Assembly (NCBI GenBank): GCA_014381465.1
Contig: JACNLP010000032.1
Coordinates: 1-40,294 of the forward strand
Length of the DNA stretch: 40,294 bases
Origin: Flavobacteriales bacterium
GTDB taxonomy: Bacteria; Bacteroidota; Bacteroidia; Flavobacteriales; BACL11
Direction: 5' to 3'
Positions 22,998-31,959 of the stretch are shown one piece after another (position 1 is the stretch's first letter; the number at the start of each line of letters is the position of its first letter). The position numbers were made by a program, and so were the translations under genes. Under the pieces are notes generated by a model that was not told the origin of the DNA, made no database searches, and saw only the letters and a list, made by a program, of their open reading frames with translations.

Positions 22998-25421
22998 ATG
23001 AAAATGACAAAGAAATTTTTATCAATCGTAATGGCAGGATTCTTCTCATTTACAGCTATTGCTGATGAGGGAATGTGGTTGCCACAACTTTTACAAGCAA
23101 TGAATGAGAGCGACATGCAAGCTGCTGGACTTCAACTTACTGCTGAAGACTTATACTCTGTAAACAATTCTTCTTTAAAAGATGCTATCGTTTCATTAGG
23201 TGGTTTCTGTACTGGAGAAATGATTTCTGCAGAAGGATTAATGCTAACAAATCACCATTGTGGATTTGATGCGATTCAAACTCACTCAAGTGTAAGAAAC
23301 GATTATTTAAAAGATGGTTTTTGGGCTATGAGCCGAGATGAAGAGTTAAAAAATGAGGGCTTAACTGCAACTTTCCTGATAAGTATTGAAAGTGTAACCG
23401 ATAGAGTTTTAGCAGGTTTTGATACACTTAACTTATCAGAAGCTGATAGAAAAGTAAAAATAAAAGAAGCAATTAAAAAGATAGTTGAAAAAGCTACTGA
23501 AGGAACGCATTATAGTGCTAGAGTAAAATCATTTTTTGGTGGAAACGACTATTATCTTTTAATTTCTGAAACCTTTAAGGATGTAAGATTAGTTGGTGCT
23601 CCTCCATCAGCAATTGGTAAGTTTGGTGGCGATACCGATAACTGGATGTGGCCAAGACATACTGGAGATTTTTCTTTATTCAGAGTATATATGGCTGAAG
23701 ATGGAACACCAGCAGAATACTCAAAAGAGAATGTTCCTTACCGACCAAAACACCATTTACCAATACAGCTTAATGGGGTTGAAAATGGCGACTATACTAT
23801 GATTTTTGGCTATCCAGGAAGAACGGATAGATACCTAACTTCTTATGGCGTGAAAGAGGCTTTAGACATTACAAACTCAACTATTGTTGATATCAGAAGT
23901 GAGAAATTAGCAATTATGAAAGCTGGTATGGATGCAAGCAAAAGAACTAAAATTCAGTATGCTGCAAAATATGCTCAAACTTCTAACTATTGGAAATACT
24001 TTATCGGACAATCAAAAGGATTAAAAAGAATGCGAGTGTATGATAAGAAAAAAGAGATTGAAGATAATTTTAGAGTTTGGGTTGCAAATGGAGATGCCCA
24101 AAGGCAAGAAAAATATGGGAAAGCCCTTGACTTAATAGAAGACGCTTTTTTTGCTAACAGAAAATTTACTGTTGCCCGAACTTACCTTAATGAAGCTATT
24201 TTTCAAGGAGCTGAGATAATGTATTTTTCGTTTATGATAAATAATATGATAAGTGCTTTACCTAAAGAAGATGGAAAAGAAAGGAGAGAACAACTTAGGG
24301 ATATAAAAAATACAGCAAAGGATTTTTACAAAGATTATAACCCTACAATTGATCAAGAATTGCTTGCATCACTTTTAGAAATGTATTATTATAATGTCCC
24401 AAAAAGTCAACATCCTGATGTTTTTAAAAAAATAGAAAAACAACTTTTTGGTTTTAAAAAATTGGATTTTGATTATTTTGCTAAAACTGTTTTTAGAAAA
24501 TCAATATTTGCTAATCGTACAAAATGTTGGAGCTTTTTAGAAAATCCAACTACTTCTAAAATTGAAAAAGACCCTGCATATAAAACGATAATGTCAATTT
24601 ACAATTTCTATTTAGCTAATCATTATCCAAAAAGAAAAAAGGTAAGGGCCGATTTAGAAAAAGGAAACCGACTTTTTATTGCAGGACTTAGAGAAATGAA
24701 TCCAGATATTAAATATTATCCAAATGCAAATTCTACTATGCGGCTTACTTACGGTAATGTTGGTGATTACGCTCCTGGAAACGCTATGCATTTCGATTAT
24801 TACACCACTATTGATGGGATAATTGAAAAAGAAGACCCTACAAATGATGAGTTTATTGTGCCTGAAAAATTGAAACAATTATATGAAGATGGGGATTACG
24901 GAAGGTATGCTGATGAGGAGGGAAATTTAAGGATTAATTTTATTTCTAATAACGATATTACTGGTGGAAATTCTGGCTCTCCCGTTATAAATGCTTGGGG
25001 GGAGTTGGTAGGAACTGCCTTTGATGGAAATTGGGAAGCAATGAGTGGAGATATTGCTTTTGAAAATAAAGTACAAAGAACTATTTCTGTTGACATCAGA
25101 TATACTATGTTTATTATTGATAAGTTTGCTGGAGCAAGCCATCTTATTAATGAAATGACAATTGCACCAAACCACCCACGAGCTTTGAGCAAAGAAGAAG
25201 AACAAGCTCTAAAAGCGGAAGAGGAACGAAAAACACAGGAAGAAGACCCTTATACTATTGTGCAAAAATTAGGAACTATTAACTATCTAGGAAAAGATAT
25301 TCCTGTAATTAATATGGCGTCTTTTGGTTCTGCTTTTGATATGGCTGTTGATCAGTTTGGCTCTAGTAATGATATCTTATTTTCTTGGAGAGGAAATATT
25401 TACACTACTGAGAAAAGATAA
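22998..25421 (+). CDS. S46-family dipeptidyl-peptidase, DPP7-like, with extra C-terminal segment
   Basis: This exported serine exopeptidase removes dipeptides from peptide N-termini, feeding amino-acid-using Bacteroidota. The 807-residue protein has a signal peptide (to about residue 22), then the S46 start DEGMWLPQLL. The catalytic triad is visible: His86/His87 in TNHHCGFDAIQ, Asp224 in RHTGDFSLF, and Ser659 in GGNSGSPV. Eighteen residues after the Ser, the specificity position is Gly (AFDGNWE); Gly marks DPP7 (hydrophobic P1) whereas DPP11 has Arg (acidic P1). Normal members end near INEMTI, here at about residue 722. The extra 85 residues are a Glu/Lys-rich linker followed by a small globular-looking segment with no T9SS signal that I recognise. 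Confidence 0.93.
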   Translation: MKMTKKFLSIVMAGFFSFTAIADEGMWLPQLLQAMNESDMQAAGLQLTAEDLYSVNNSSLKDAIVSLGGFCTGEMISAEGLMLTNHHCGFDAIQTHSSVRNDYLKDGFWAMSRDEELKNEGLTATFLISIESVTDRVLAGFDTLNLSEADRKVKIKEAIKKIVEKATEGTHYSARVKSFFGGNDYYLLISETFKDVRLVGAPPSAIGKFGGDTDNWMWPRHTGDFSLFRVYMAEDGTPAEYSKENVPYRPKHHLPIQLNGVENGDYTMIFGYPGRTDRYLTSYGVKEALDITNSTIVDIRSEKLAIMKAGMDASKRTKIQYAAKYAQTSNYWKYFIGQSKGLKRMRVYDKKKEIEDNFRVWVANGDAQRQEKYGKALDLIEDAFFANRKFTVARTYLNEAIFQGAEIMYFSFMINNMISALPKEDGKERREQLRDIKNTAKDFYKDYNPTIDQELLASLLEMYYYNVPKSQHPDVFKKIEKQLFGFKKLDFDYFAKTVFRKSIFANRTKCWSFLENPTTSKIEKDPAYKTIMSIYNFYLANHYPKRKKVRADLEKGNRLFIAGLREMNPDIKYYPNANSTMRLTYGNVGDYAPGNAMHFDYYTTIDGIIEKEDPTNDEFIVPEKLKQLYEDGDYGRYADEEGNLRINFISNNDITGGNSGSPVINAWGELVGTAFDGNWEAMSGDIAFENKVQRTISVDIRYTMFIIDKFAGASHLINEMTIAPNHPRALSKEEEQALKAEEERKTQEEDPYTIVQKLGTINYLGKDIPVINMASFGSAFDMAVDQFGSSNDILFSWRGNIYTTEKR

Positions 25422-25442
25422 GCCTTCTCACATATAATAAAG

Positions 25443-25470
25443 AAGCCCTAGCAATTTGGTGGGGCTTTTT
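25443..25470 (+). terminator. Rho-independent terminator after the S46 peptidase gene
   Basis: AAGCCC (25443-25448) pairs with GGGCTT (25462-25467), followed by a run of T. It lies 22 bp after the peptidase stop codon and in the correct orientation. Confidence 0.75.
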
Positions 25471-25494
25471 TTATATTTACCAAAAATTAAAACT

Positions 25495-25929
25495 ATGAAA
25501 AATATCATTATAATGATTATACGATTTATTTCTACATCAATCCTTGGAATATTAGTAGGTATGATTGCAATGATGGGGATGCATTATTTGAGTATGGTAT
25601 TTTATCCTTTACCTGAGGGAGTAAGTCTGGAAGATGCTAACGCATTAAATGAATACATGAAGACTGCTCCTTTTGGTGCGCTTATAATGGTGATTGTATC
25701 TCATTCTGCAGGTGCTTTTATAGCAGGAGTAGTTGGAAAGTTTTTAGCTAATATCTCATTATGGAAACAACAAAATTCGTTTAAACTTCAAGCTTTATTT
25801 ATAGGCTTATTGTTCACTTATTTTGGTTGGTTAAATCTTCAAGAATTAACACACCCTAGTTGGTTTAAAATTGATTTGTTCTTTTATGTTCCTGCTGCAT
25901 TTATTGGAACAAAATTAGTTTCAAAGTAG
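25495..25929 (+). CDS. Small four-helix membrane protein, unknown function
   Basis: With the ATG at 25495 the protein has 144 residues. A TTG 39 bases upstream is in frame but lies inside the terminator hairpin and is rejected. Four hydrophobic segments are visible: about 4-24, 60-80 (FGALIMVIVSHSAGAFIAGVVG), 97-112, and 120-140. Short loops carry LPEGVSLEDANALNEYMKTA and ELTHPSWF. It resembles small uncharacterised integral membrane proteins of Bacteroidota; I assign no function. It stands alone between a terminator and the 3' end of ribE. Confidence 0.7.
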   Translation: MKNIIIMIIRFISTSILGILVGMIAMMGMHYLSMVFYPLPEGVSLEDANALNEYMKTAPFGALIMVIVSHSAGAFIAGVVGKFLANISLWKQQNSFKLQALFIGLLFTYFGWLNLQELTHPSWFKIDLFFYVPAAFIGTKLVSK

Positions 25930-26162
25930 GCTAACCTTTTCTGATCTTTCCAATCAAGTTTTCAATGGGAGGTTGTAATAGCTTTATGGCACTAATAAAA
26001 GAGTAGACTTATTATTATCAGCAAAAAGCTTGCTTAACAATTAGATGATTGCTTAAAAAAAGAAGTGTTCCTCTCAAGTATAAAAGTAACATTAGTACTA
26101 GTTTCTACAGAATGTAAAAATAGAAAAAAATTCTGGATGAGAGGATTACCCTCCCCCCTCAT
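25930..26162. other. Gene-free intergenic stretch
   Basis: These 233 bp hold no ORF with recognisable similarity. They are AT-rich with a short C-rich run (CCCTCCCCCCTC at 26149-26160) just before the ribE stop codon. No clear hairpin terminator was found for either convergent transcript. Short minus-strand peptides look faintly like transposase tails, but not convincingly. Confidence 0.4.
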
Positions 26163-26750
26163 TTACATATCCCTCATAAACATCTTTGATATATATTTCC
26201 CTAAAATATCAAACTCAATATTTACGGTATCACCAATTGCTATATTTTGAAAATTAGTATGCCAAAAAGTATAAGGAATAATGGCTACTGAAAAAGAAGT
26301 GTCTTTGGAGTTTACCACAGTTAAGCTTACGCCATTCACACAAACTGAACCTTTATCCACCGTCATATTATCAGATTCTTTATGAGAAAAAGTAAAAATA
26401 TGTGAACCATTTTCTTCACTAATTGCTGTGCATTTTGCACTTTGGTCCACATGTCCTTGTACCATATGTCCATCTAATCTTCCTCCCATTTGCAAGCATC
26501 TTTCCAAATTTACTTTACTGCCCACTTCTAATAATCCTAGGTTAGATTTATCCAAAGTTTCCTTAATAGCGGTAACGGTATACACAGCATCCTTAATATC
26601 CACCACAGTAAGGCACACCCCATTATGCGCTACACTTTGGTCTATTTTTAATTCATTTGTAATGCTCGATTTTAATGAAATATGCAAATTACTCCCCTCC
26701 TTTTTAAGGGCTACAACCTCTGCTATTTCTTCAATAATTCCTGTAAACAT
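26163..26750 (-). CDS. ribE: Riboflavin synthase, alpha subunit
   Basis: It makes riboflavin from two molecules of 6,7-dimethyl-8-ribityllumazine, the last step of vitamin B2 synthesis. The 195-residue protein has the expected two lumazine-binding half-domains: MFTGIIEEIAEV ... SVAHNGVCLTVV, then GHMVQGHVDQSAK ... GSVCVNGVSLTVV. The N-terminal MFTGII motif and the internal duplication are diagnostic, and length is normal. Its ATG directly adjoins the stop codon of the large T9SS protein gene on the same strand, so it is translated from the end of that long transcript. No other riboflavin gene is in the window. Confidence 0.95.
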   Translation of the reverse strand: MFTGIIEEIAEVVALKKEGSNLHISLKSSITNELKIDQSVAHNGVCLTVVDIKDAVYTVTAIKETLDKSNLGLLEVGSKVNLERCLQMGGRLDGHMVQGHVDQSAKCTAISEENGSHIFTFSHKESDNMTVDKGSVCVNGVSLTVVNSKDTSFSVAIIPYTFWHTNFQNIAIGDTVNIEFDILGKYISKMFMRDM

Positions 26751-29372
26751 TTAGTCAGCTTTTTTTGTATTTCCTCTTATCAAACTTACTGTTCCCCTTA
26801 TTTGGGAAGAGATAATTCCATTTAATTTTAATTCATTTATAGTGCAAACATAAAAATAAACTCCTTCTGAGCAATCACTCTTTTTACCTCTTTTTTGTCC
26901 GTTCCAATTAATTTCCGCATCAGTAGTTTCAAAAACCATTTTCCCCCAACGGTTAAATATTTTCATATCAACACTTTCAATATGTTTGTTTTTAATGGGC
27001 ACAAAAAGATCGTTCACATTATCTGCATTTGGTGAAAATACATTTGGCAACTCATATTCTGGACAATTTTCTACACAAATTTGATTGCTAATAATGCTCT
27101 CATTTCCAAAAGAATCAGTGGCTGTAACCACATAACAGCCCGCAAGTGAATTCAGATTTTCATAAAAATAATAACTGCTATCCATTGTAGTAATAAACTT
27201 TTTATCGTTTCCACTTAACAGATAAATAGTATAAATTTCTGTATCCTCTAAGCAAATGCTATCACTCTCTAAATAAAAATGTAATTGAGAGTTTTTACAA
27301 TCCTCCACAATGCTGATTTCAGGAGGACAAGGAGGGGTGCTATCTGTTGGAAAGGCGCATGAATTATTACTCAAATTTATAAGCGGACTAATGGTTTTTG
27401 TACCAGAATATCTGCCAATTGCTTTTACAAAATAACAATAGGTTTCTCCATTTTTTAGTCCATCATCCAAATAAAAATTATCAATTATTGTAGCGATAGA
27501 ATCAAAGACAACAGCATTCGGATTTTTCCTAAAAATAACAAAGGCAGTGTCTTGCCAAGGGCTTGTGCTTTCAATATTTATTGCTATTGCATTATCTTGC
27601 GGATTTAAAGTGAGCCACTGAGATGAGGAGGTTGATTCCCCCACCAAAGTCCCATCTAAAAGTTGAATTTTATAAAAATATTGCTTGCTGTTTGCCGTAA
27701 TTCCACCATCAAAATAAATGGTATCATTTATGCCGCTTGAAGTATAAATGAGATTAAAATTTTGCCCATCATCTGATCGAGATAATTCATAATAAGCATT
27801 GCTAGAAAAGCTAATGTCTTTGGGTTTGCTCCAAGCTATATAGATTGCATTTATAGAATCTGGATGATGCACACTCACATTGGTAATTAAAGGGCTAAAA
27901 TTCAAAAGTTCTGCACATGCTTCTTCCGACACAATACTTTCTGCTCCATCCAAAAATTTTGTCACTATTCGATAACAATAATTAACCCCTTCCCCAAGGC
28001 CATTTCCATTATTATCATCTACAAAAGTAGTATTGTTAAGTCCGATTACCTTTCTTATAAACTGAAACCCATTTCCACTTGCCATGCCCACTGTGCAGCT
28101 ATCCAAAGCCAAATTGCTTGTCGCCTCTTTTCGGTAAACTAAGTAGGAAGTCGCATTGCTACAAATACTCGCATCCCAAGAAATAGCAATGGCTTTTTGC
28201 ATTTGCATCACGCTATCTATTTTTACATTTTCAACAGCAGGAGCAATTATTTTTATTTCCACCGATTGCATAGTAGAAAGTGCCACAGCTGAATGGGATT
28301 GCTCTTTCACTTTCAACACCAACTGAAAGGGGTTTTTTCTCACATCTGCACAAAAAGTAGGTATATTTAAAGTCGTTGAAATAGATTGTGTATCTGTAAT
28401 TTCAGAAAAGGTAAAAAGCCCAGAAGAGCCAGATAATTTTATTTTTTGAAAAGCAGTATCTACAATGGTGCTGCCAAAAGGAATAGCACTACTTCCCCAA
28501 TAAAAATTCCCGAAATTATCGGTAAAAATACTGTCTTCATCCCAAGCTAAAATGGGTATCTTTAAAGTATCTCCTGCTATTACACAAAAGCTTGGCTGCA
28601 CTTCAATTTTAGGAGGGGAATTGTTAATGGTATTTGGTGCGACTGTAATCTGCATATCACGCACAATACTGCCTACTTTCACTCCATTTCTCCACTCTTC
28701 AATCAAGATTGCAATATTATATTCACCCACCATTGTTGGGCTGTCCCAAATTAAATTTCCACTAGCATCAATACTTAAACTATTGGAAGCATCAGGAAAC
28801 TGATAGCCAATAATATCATTTCCATTTTCTCCTTTAGAAGAAATTATAGTGTAACTTAAACTATCTCCATCTGAATCAAAGGCGGAAGGATTGTGAATAA
28901 AAGGAATACCAACTACCGCTTTATCAATTGGGGAATTAAGTAAAATAGGCGAACTATTATTTCCAATAAGTGGGTTTATCATCAAAATACTTTCCAAATA
29001 AAAGGACACATCTACAGAATTTGGGATATTCACAACTCCAGCATTTCTGTTAGGGTCTTCCATGGCAATAATGTATGTGCCTACTGCCGGAAAAGTATGC
29101 ACCCCAATATATTCGTTTTTTGAGATATTTGTTCCTACCAATGTTTCAGAAATTCTAGGAAATGTATCTTGGGTATTGTCCGAAAAAGAAAAATACAATT
29201 CCGTTCTTTGTTGGTGAGCCATTGTGCTAGGGTCGGTAAAGGTGATAAGCGTAATTTCAAAAGTTAGCGGTCCTATTTGTTTGTATGTTATCTCACCAGC
29301 CCTATTATGGGTTGCCTTTAACTGCAGTGCAGAAAAACAAACTAAAAATAATATACAGAGTTTTTTTAGCAT
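26751..29372 (-). CDS. Large surface protein with gliding-motility-type (T9SS type B) C-terminal domain
   Basis: The 873-residue protein has a signal peptide (MLKKLCILFLVCFSALQLKA) and the opening THNRAGEITYKQIGPLTFEI, common in Bacteroidota gliding or adhesin-type proteins. The middle is a chain of Ig/fibronectin-III-like beta domains (for example DSDGDSLSYTIISS and AISWDASICSNATSYLVYRK). The last about 95 residues are the CHU_C/type B sorting domain: LPNVFSPNADNVNDLF, IFNRWGKMVFET, WNG, GVYFYV. It is expected to be exported through the T9SS to the cell surface. It overlaps mqnC by one base and adjoins ribE, so it sits inside a cofactor-biosynthesis transcript. Its ligand or role is unknown. 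Confidence 0.88.
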   Translation of the reverse strand: MLKKLCILFLVCFSALQLKATHNRAGEITYKQIGPLTFEITLITFTDPSTMAHQQRTELYFSFSDNTQDTFPRISETLVGTNISKNEYIGVHTFPAVGTYIIAMEDPNRNAGVVNIPNSVDVSFYLESILMINPLIGNNSSPILLNSPIDKAVVGIPFIHNPSAFDSDGDSLSYTIISSKGENGNDIIGYQFPDASNSLSIDASGNLIWDSPTMVGEYNIAILIEEWRNGVKVGSIVRDMQITVAPNTINNSPPKIEVQPSFCVIAGDTLKIPILAWDEDSIFTDNFGNFYWGSSAIPFGSTIVDTAFQKIKLSGSSGLFTFSEITDTQSISTTLNIPTFCADVRKNPFQLVLKVKEQSHSAVALSTMQSVEIKIIAPAVENVKIDSVMQMQKAIAISWDASICSNATSYLVYRKEATSNLALDSCTVGMASGNGFQFIRKVIGLNNTTFVDDNNGNGLGEGVNYCYRIVTKFLDGAESIVSEEACAELLNFSPLITNVSVHHPDSINAIYIAWSKPKDISFSSNAYYELSRSDDGQNFNLIYTSSGINDTIYFDGGITANSKQYFYKIQLLDGTLVGESTSSSQWLTLNPQDNAIAINIESTSPWQDTAFVIFRKNPNAVVFDSIATIIDNFYLDDGLKNGETYCYFVKAIGRYSGTKTISPLINLSNNSCAFPTDSTPPCPPEISIVEDCKNSQLHFYLESDSICLEDTEIYTIYLLSGNDKKFITTMDSSYYFYENLNSLAGCYVVTATDSFGNESIISNQICVENCPEYELPNVFSPNADNVNDLFVPIKNKHIESVDMKIFNRWGKMVFETTDAEINWNGQKRGKKSDCSEGVYFYVCTINELKLNGIISSQIRGTVSLIRGNTKKAD

Positions 29373-30496
29373 TAGTAATCAATTTCTTGAATTTTCATTT
29401 GTTTTGGTTTACGCCTTTTTTTATACATTTGGTTTCGTAATTCAGGAGTAAAGCCTGCTTCCAATATACAGGTTTCAATATTTTCTGAGGTAAAACGGTG
29501 AGGAGCACCTGCTACCGAAACTACATTTTCTTCTATCATTATGGAGCCCATATCATTAGCCCCTCCATGAAGAGTAAGTTGAGCCGTATCCGCCCCAACG
29601 GTAAGCCAAGAGGTCTGAATATTTTTAATATTCGGAAGCATAATTCTGCAAATTGCTACCATTCTTAAATACTCATCAGCCGTTACATTATTATTTATTC
29701 CTTTTACTCTTTGCAAGAGTGTTCCATCATCCATAAATGGCCAAGCAATAAATGCTAAAAATCCATTTTCACCTTCAGGTTTTTGTTCTTGTACCTCTCT
29801 TATTCTTACCAAGTGATCAAAGCGCTCTTCCAATGTTTCTATATGTCCAAACATCATAGTTGCAGAAGTTGTAAGGCCAATTTGGTGTGCAGCTTTCATG
29901 ATATCTAACCATTCTTGCCCTGTGCATTTTCCTTTGGAAATTAATCGCCTGACTCTATCACTTAAAATCTCTGCACCTGCCCCTGGCATACTGTCCATTC
30001 CTGCCTTTTTAAGGGCTGTTAATGCTTGCCAATGAGATATTCCGTCAATTTTACAAATATGAGCTACTTCCGGAGGTCCTAATGCGTGCAACTTTATTTC
30101 TGGATAAAGTGCTTTTAATTCCCTAAAAAGTTTGCAGTAATATTCTAATCCTAAATCAGGATGATGACCTCCTTGTAAAAGCAATTGATCACCACCAAAT
30201 TTAATGGTTTCCTCAATTTTTGTTTTGTAAGTTTCAATATCGGTAATATAAACTTCTTCATGCTTTGGATGACGAAAAAAATTACAAAACTTACAATTTG
30301 CAGTACAAGCATTTGTAGTATTTACATTTCTATCAATCTGCCATGTTACCGTATTTCCAGGCACTTGCATTTGTCGTAATTCATTAGCCACCCACATCAA
30401 TTCGGCAGTAGGAACATTTTCAAATAAAAACTGCCCCTCTTTAGCTGATAAAAATTCTTTTTTTAATGCCTTTGCTATCAATTGCTTACTCTCCAT
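29372..30496 (-). CDS. mqnC: Cyclic dehypoxanthinyl futalosine synthase (radical SAM)
   Basis: It catalyses radical cyclisation of dehypoxanthinyl futalosine in the futalosine route to menaquinone. From ATG 30496 the protein has 374 residues; a TTG-started upstream extension is rejected because it crosses the -7 box. The radical SAM cluster motif is CxxxCxxC at Cys64, Cys68 and Cys71 (TNACTANCKFC). Further MqnC-type motifs are WQIDRNVNTTN, GGHHPDLGLEYY, PGAGAEILSDRVR, TSATMMFGH and FLAFIAWPF. MqnE, the paralogue, has a different core, so MqnC is preferred. It implies that this organism respires with menaquinone made by the futalosine route. Its TAA overlaps the next ATG (TAATG). Confidence 0.93.
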   Translation of the reverse strand: MESKQLIAKALKKEFLSAKEGQFLFENVPTAELMWVANELRQMQVPGNTVTWQIDRNVNTTNACTANCKFCNFFRHPKHEEVYITDIETYKTKIEETIKFGGDQLLLQGGHHPDLGLEYYCKLFRELKALYPEIKLHALGPPEVAHICKIDGISHWQALTALKKAGMDSMPGAGAEILSDRVRRLISKGKCTGQEWLDIMKAAHQIGLTTSATMMFGHIETLEERFDHLVRIREVQEQKPEGENGFLAFIAWPFMDDGTLLQRVKGINNNVTADEYLRMVAICRIMLPNIKNIQTSWLTVGADTAQLTLHGGANDMGSIMIEENVVSVAGAPHRFTSENIETCILEAGFTPELRNQMYKKRRKPKQMKIQEIDY

Positions 30497-30505
30497 AAAA
30501 ATTAT

Positions 30506-30513
30506 TAGTTTTG
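30506..30513 (+). promoter_or_regulatory. -7 box TAGTTTTG of the pepA-pdxA transcript
   Basis: TAGTTTTG matches TAnnTTTG, 24 bases before the pepA ATG at 30538. Confidence 0.45.
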
Positions 30514-30519
30514 CGACTT

Positions 30520-30527
30520 CAAAATTA
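30520..30527 (-). promoter_or_regulatory. -7 box TAATTTTG of the mqnC transcript
   Basis: On the minus strand TAATTTTG matches TAnnTTTG, 23 bases before the mqnC ATG. It overlaps the core region of the divergent pepA promoter, so the two promoters may interfere. Confidence 0.45.
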
Positions 30528-30537
30528 CACAATTTAT

Positions 30538-31959
30538 ATGAAGACACTAATTAAAAAGAAAACAACAATTTCTGATAAGGATAATTTAATTCTATTATGT
30601 GATAAAAAAAGCAGTTTAAAAAGCTTTGATTTCTCTAAATCAGAACTTAGCTTTATTGCAAAACAGCAAAAAGACAAAAAGGAAATTGTCACTATCAATC
30701 AGTACAATAAATTGGTTTTTGTTGTTGTTCCAAAAAAAGAAAAAAACACCAATCAATACCAAGAAAATTGTAGAATGCTTGGTGACCAATTGCAAGGCAG
30801 TTTAAAAGATGAAAAGTCCGTACTTATTATTGATGTAAAAGGAAATCAAAGGGAAGTTTTGGCAATAGCTGAGGGAATGGCACTATCTAACTATACTTTT
30901 ACAAAACACAAAACAGAGGAAAAACCAAATAAATTAGAGACTCTCTATTTATGTAAAAATTCCAACAAAAAAGATATTGATGAATTGCAAAACATTATTG
31001 ATGCTGTTTATTTAACCAGAGATTTAGTAAACGAACCATTTTCACATCTCACAGCAAAAGATTTAGCAAATTCGGCAAAAAAAGGAGGGAAAAATAGTGG
31101 ATTCAAAACTACTGTTTTTAACAAAAAGAAAATAGAATCTTTAAAAATGGGAGGGCTTTTGGCGGTAAATAAAGGAAGTATTGACGAACCCACTTTCACT
31201 ATTATGGAGTGGAAGCCAAAAAATGCAAGCAACAAAAAACCTATCGTTTTAGTAGGTAAAGGTATTGTATATGATACTGGTGGTTTGAGCTTAAAACCAA
31301 CTGCCAACTCTATGGATTTAATGAAAACAGATATGGGTGGAGCAGGAACAGTAATTGGAGCAATGTATGCTATTGCAGCAAACAAATTGCCTATTTATGT
31401 TATTGCATTAATCCCTGCAACCGACAATCGTCCTTCTGGAAATGCTTATGCGCCTGGGGATGTAATTACTATGCATGATGGCACAACTGTTGAGGTATTA
31501 AATACTGATGCTGAAGGTAGACTAGTACTTGCTGATGCTCTTAGTTTTGCCAAAAAATACAAACCAGAATTGGTGATTGATTTAGCAACCTTAACAGGTG
31601 CAGCAGCTTATTCTATTGGCCATTTTGGAATTGTAAGTATGCATAGAAATACAGAAAAAGAGCATGCTAATTTGAAAAAAATTGGAGAGCAAACACATGA
31701 ACGCTTAGCAGAAATGCCTTTTTGGTCGGATTATGATCAGCTAATAAAATCAGATGTTGCAGATATAAAAAATCTAGGAGGTCCAGCAGGCGGTGCTATT
31801 ACAGCAGGAAAATTTCTGGCTCATTTTGTAGATTATCCTTGGATACATTTAGATATTGCAGGACCTACTTTTATAAAAGCAAAATACGGATATAGAGGAA
31901 AAGGAGCAACAGGAATGGGAGTAAGATTATTGTATCAATTCATAAAAAACAGAGCGTAA
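30538..31959 (+). CDS. pepA: Leucyl aminopeptidase (M17 family)
   Basis: This cytosolic two-metal aminopeptidase removes N-terminal amino acids from peptides. With the ATG at 30538 (MKTLIKKKT) it has 473 residues; the in-frame TTG at 30511 overlaps the promoter and is rejected. The N-terminal half is the variable domain. The M17 catalytic half contains LVGKGIVYDTGGLSLKPT (metal-binding Lys and Asp), MKTDMGGAGTV and the family signature NTDAEGRLVLADAL. Near the end GGPAGGAITAGKFLAHFV is conserved. Its stop overlaps the pdxA start (TAATG at 31957-31961). Together with the DPP7-like peptidase it fits a peptide-using lifestyle. Confidence 0.93.
   Translation: MKTLIKKKTTISDKDNLILLCDKKSSLKSFDFSKSELSFIAKQQKDKKEIVTINQYNKLVFVVVPKKEKNTNQYQENCRMLGDQLQGSLKDEKSVLIIDVKGNQREVLAIAEGMALSNYTFTKHKTEEKPNKLETLYLCKNSNKKDIDELQNIIDAVYLTRDLVNEPFSHLTAKDLANSAKKGGKNSGFKTTVFNKKKIESLKMGGLLAVNKGSIDEPTFTIMEWKPKNASNKKPIVLVGKGIVYDTGGLSLKPTANSMDLMKTDMGGAGTVIGAMYAIAANKLPIYVIALIPATDNRPSGNAYAPGDVITMHDGTTVEVLNTDAEGRLVLADALSFAKKYKPELVIDLATLTGAAAYSIGHFGIVSMHRNTEKEHANLKKIGEQTHERLAEMPFWSDYDQLIKSDVADIKNLGGPAGGAITAGKFLAHFVDYPWIHLDIAGPTFIKAKYGYRGKGATGMGVRLLYQFIKNRA

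Noticed and set aside
25456-25929. TTG start at 25456 for the small membrane protein
   Set aside because: It falls within the terminator hairpin of the preceding gene. The ATG at 25495 starts directly with the first membrane helix.
25930-26160. Possible degraded transposase tail on the minus strand
   Set aside because: Short peptides such as LLQPPIENLIGKIRKG recall transposase ends, but frames break repeatedly and no family motif is complete.
30511-31959. TTG start at 30511 for pepA
   Set aside because: It overlaps the -7 box and adds a non-family peptide. ATG 30538 fits.
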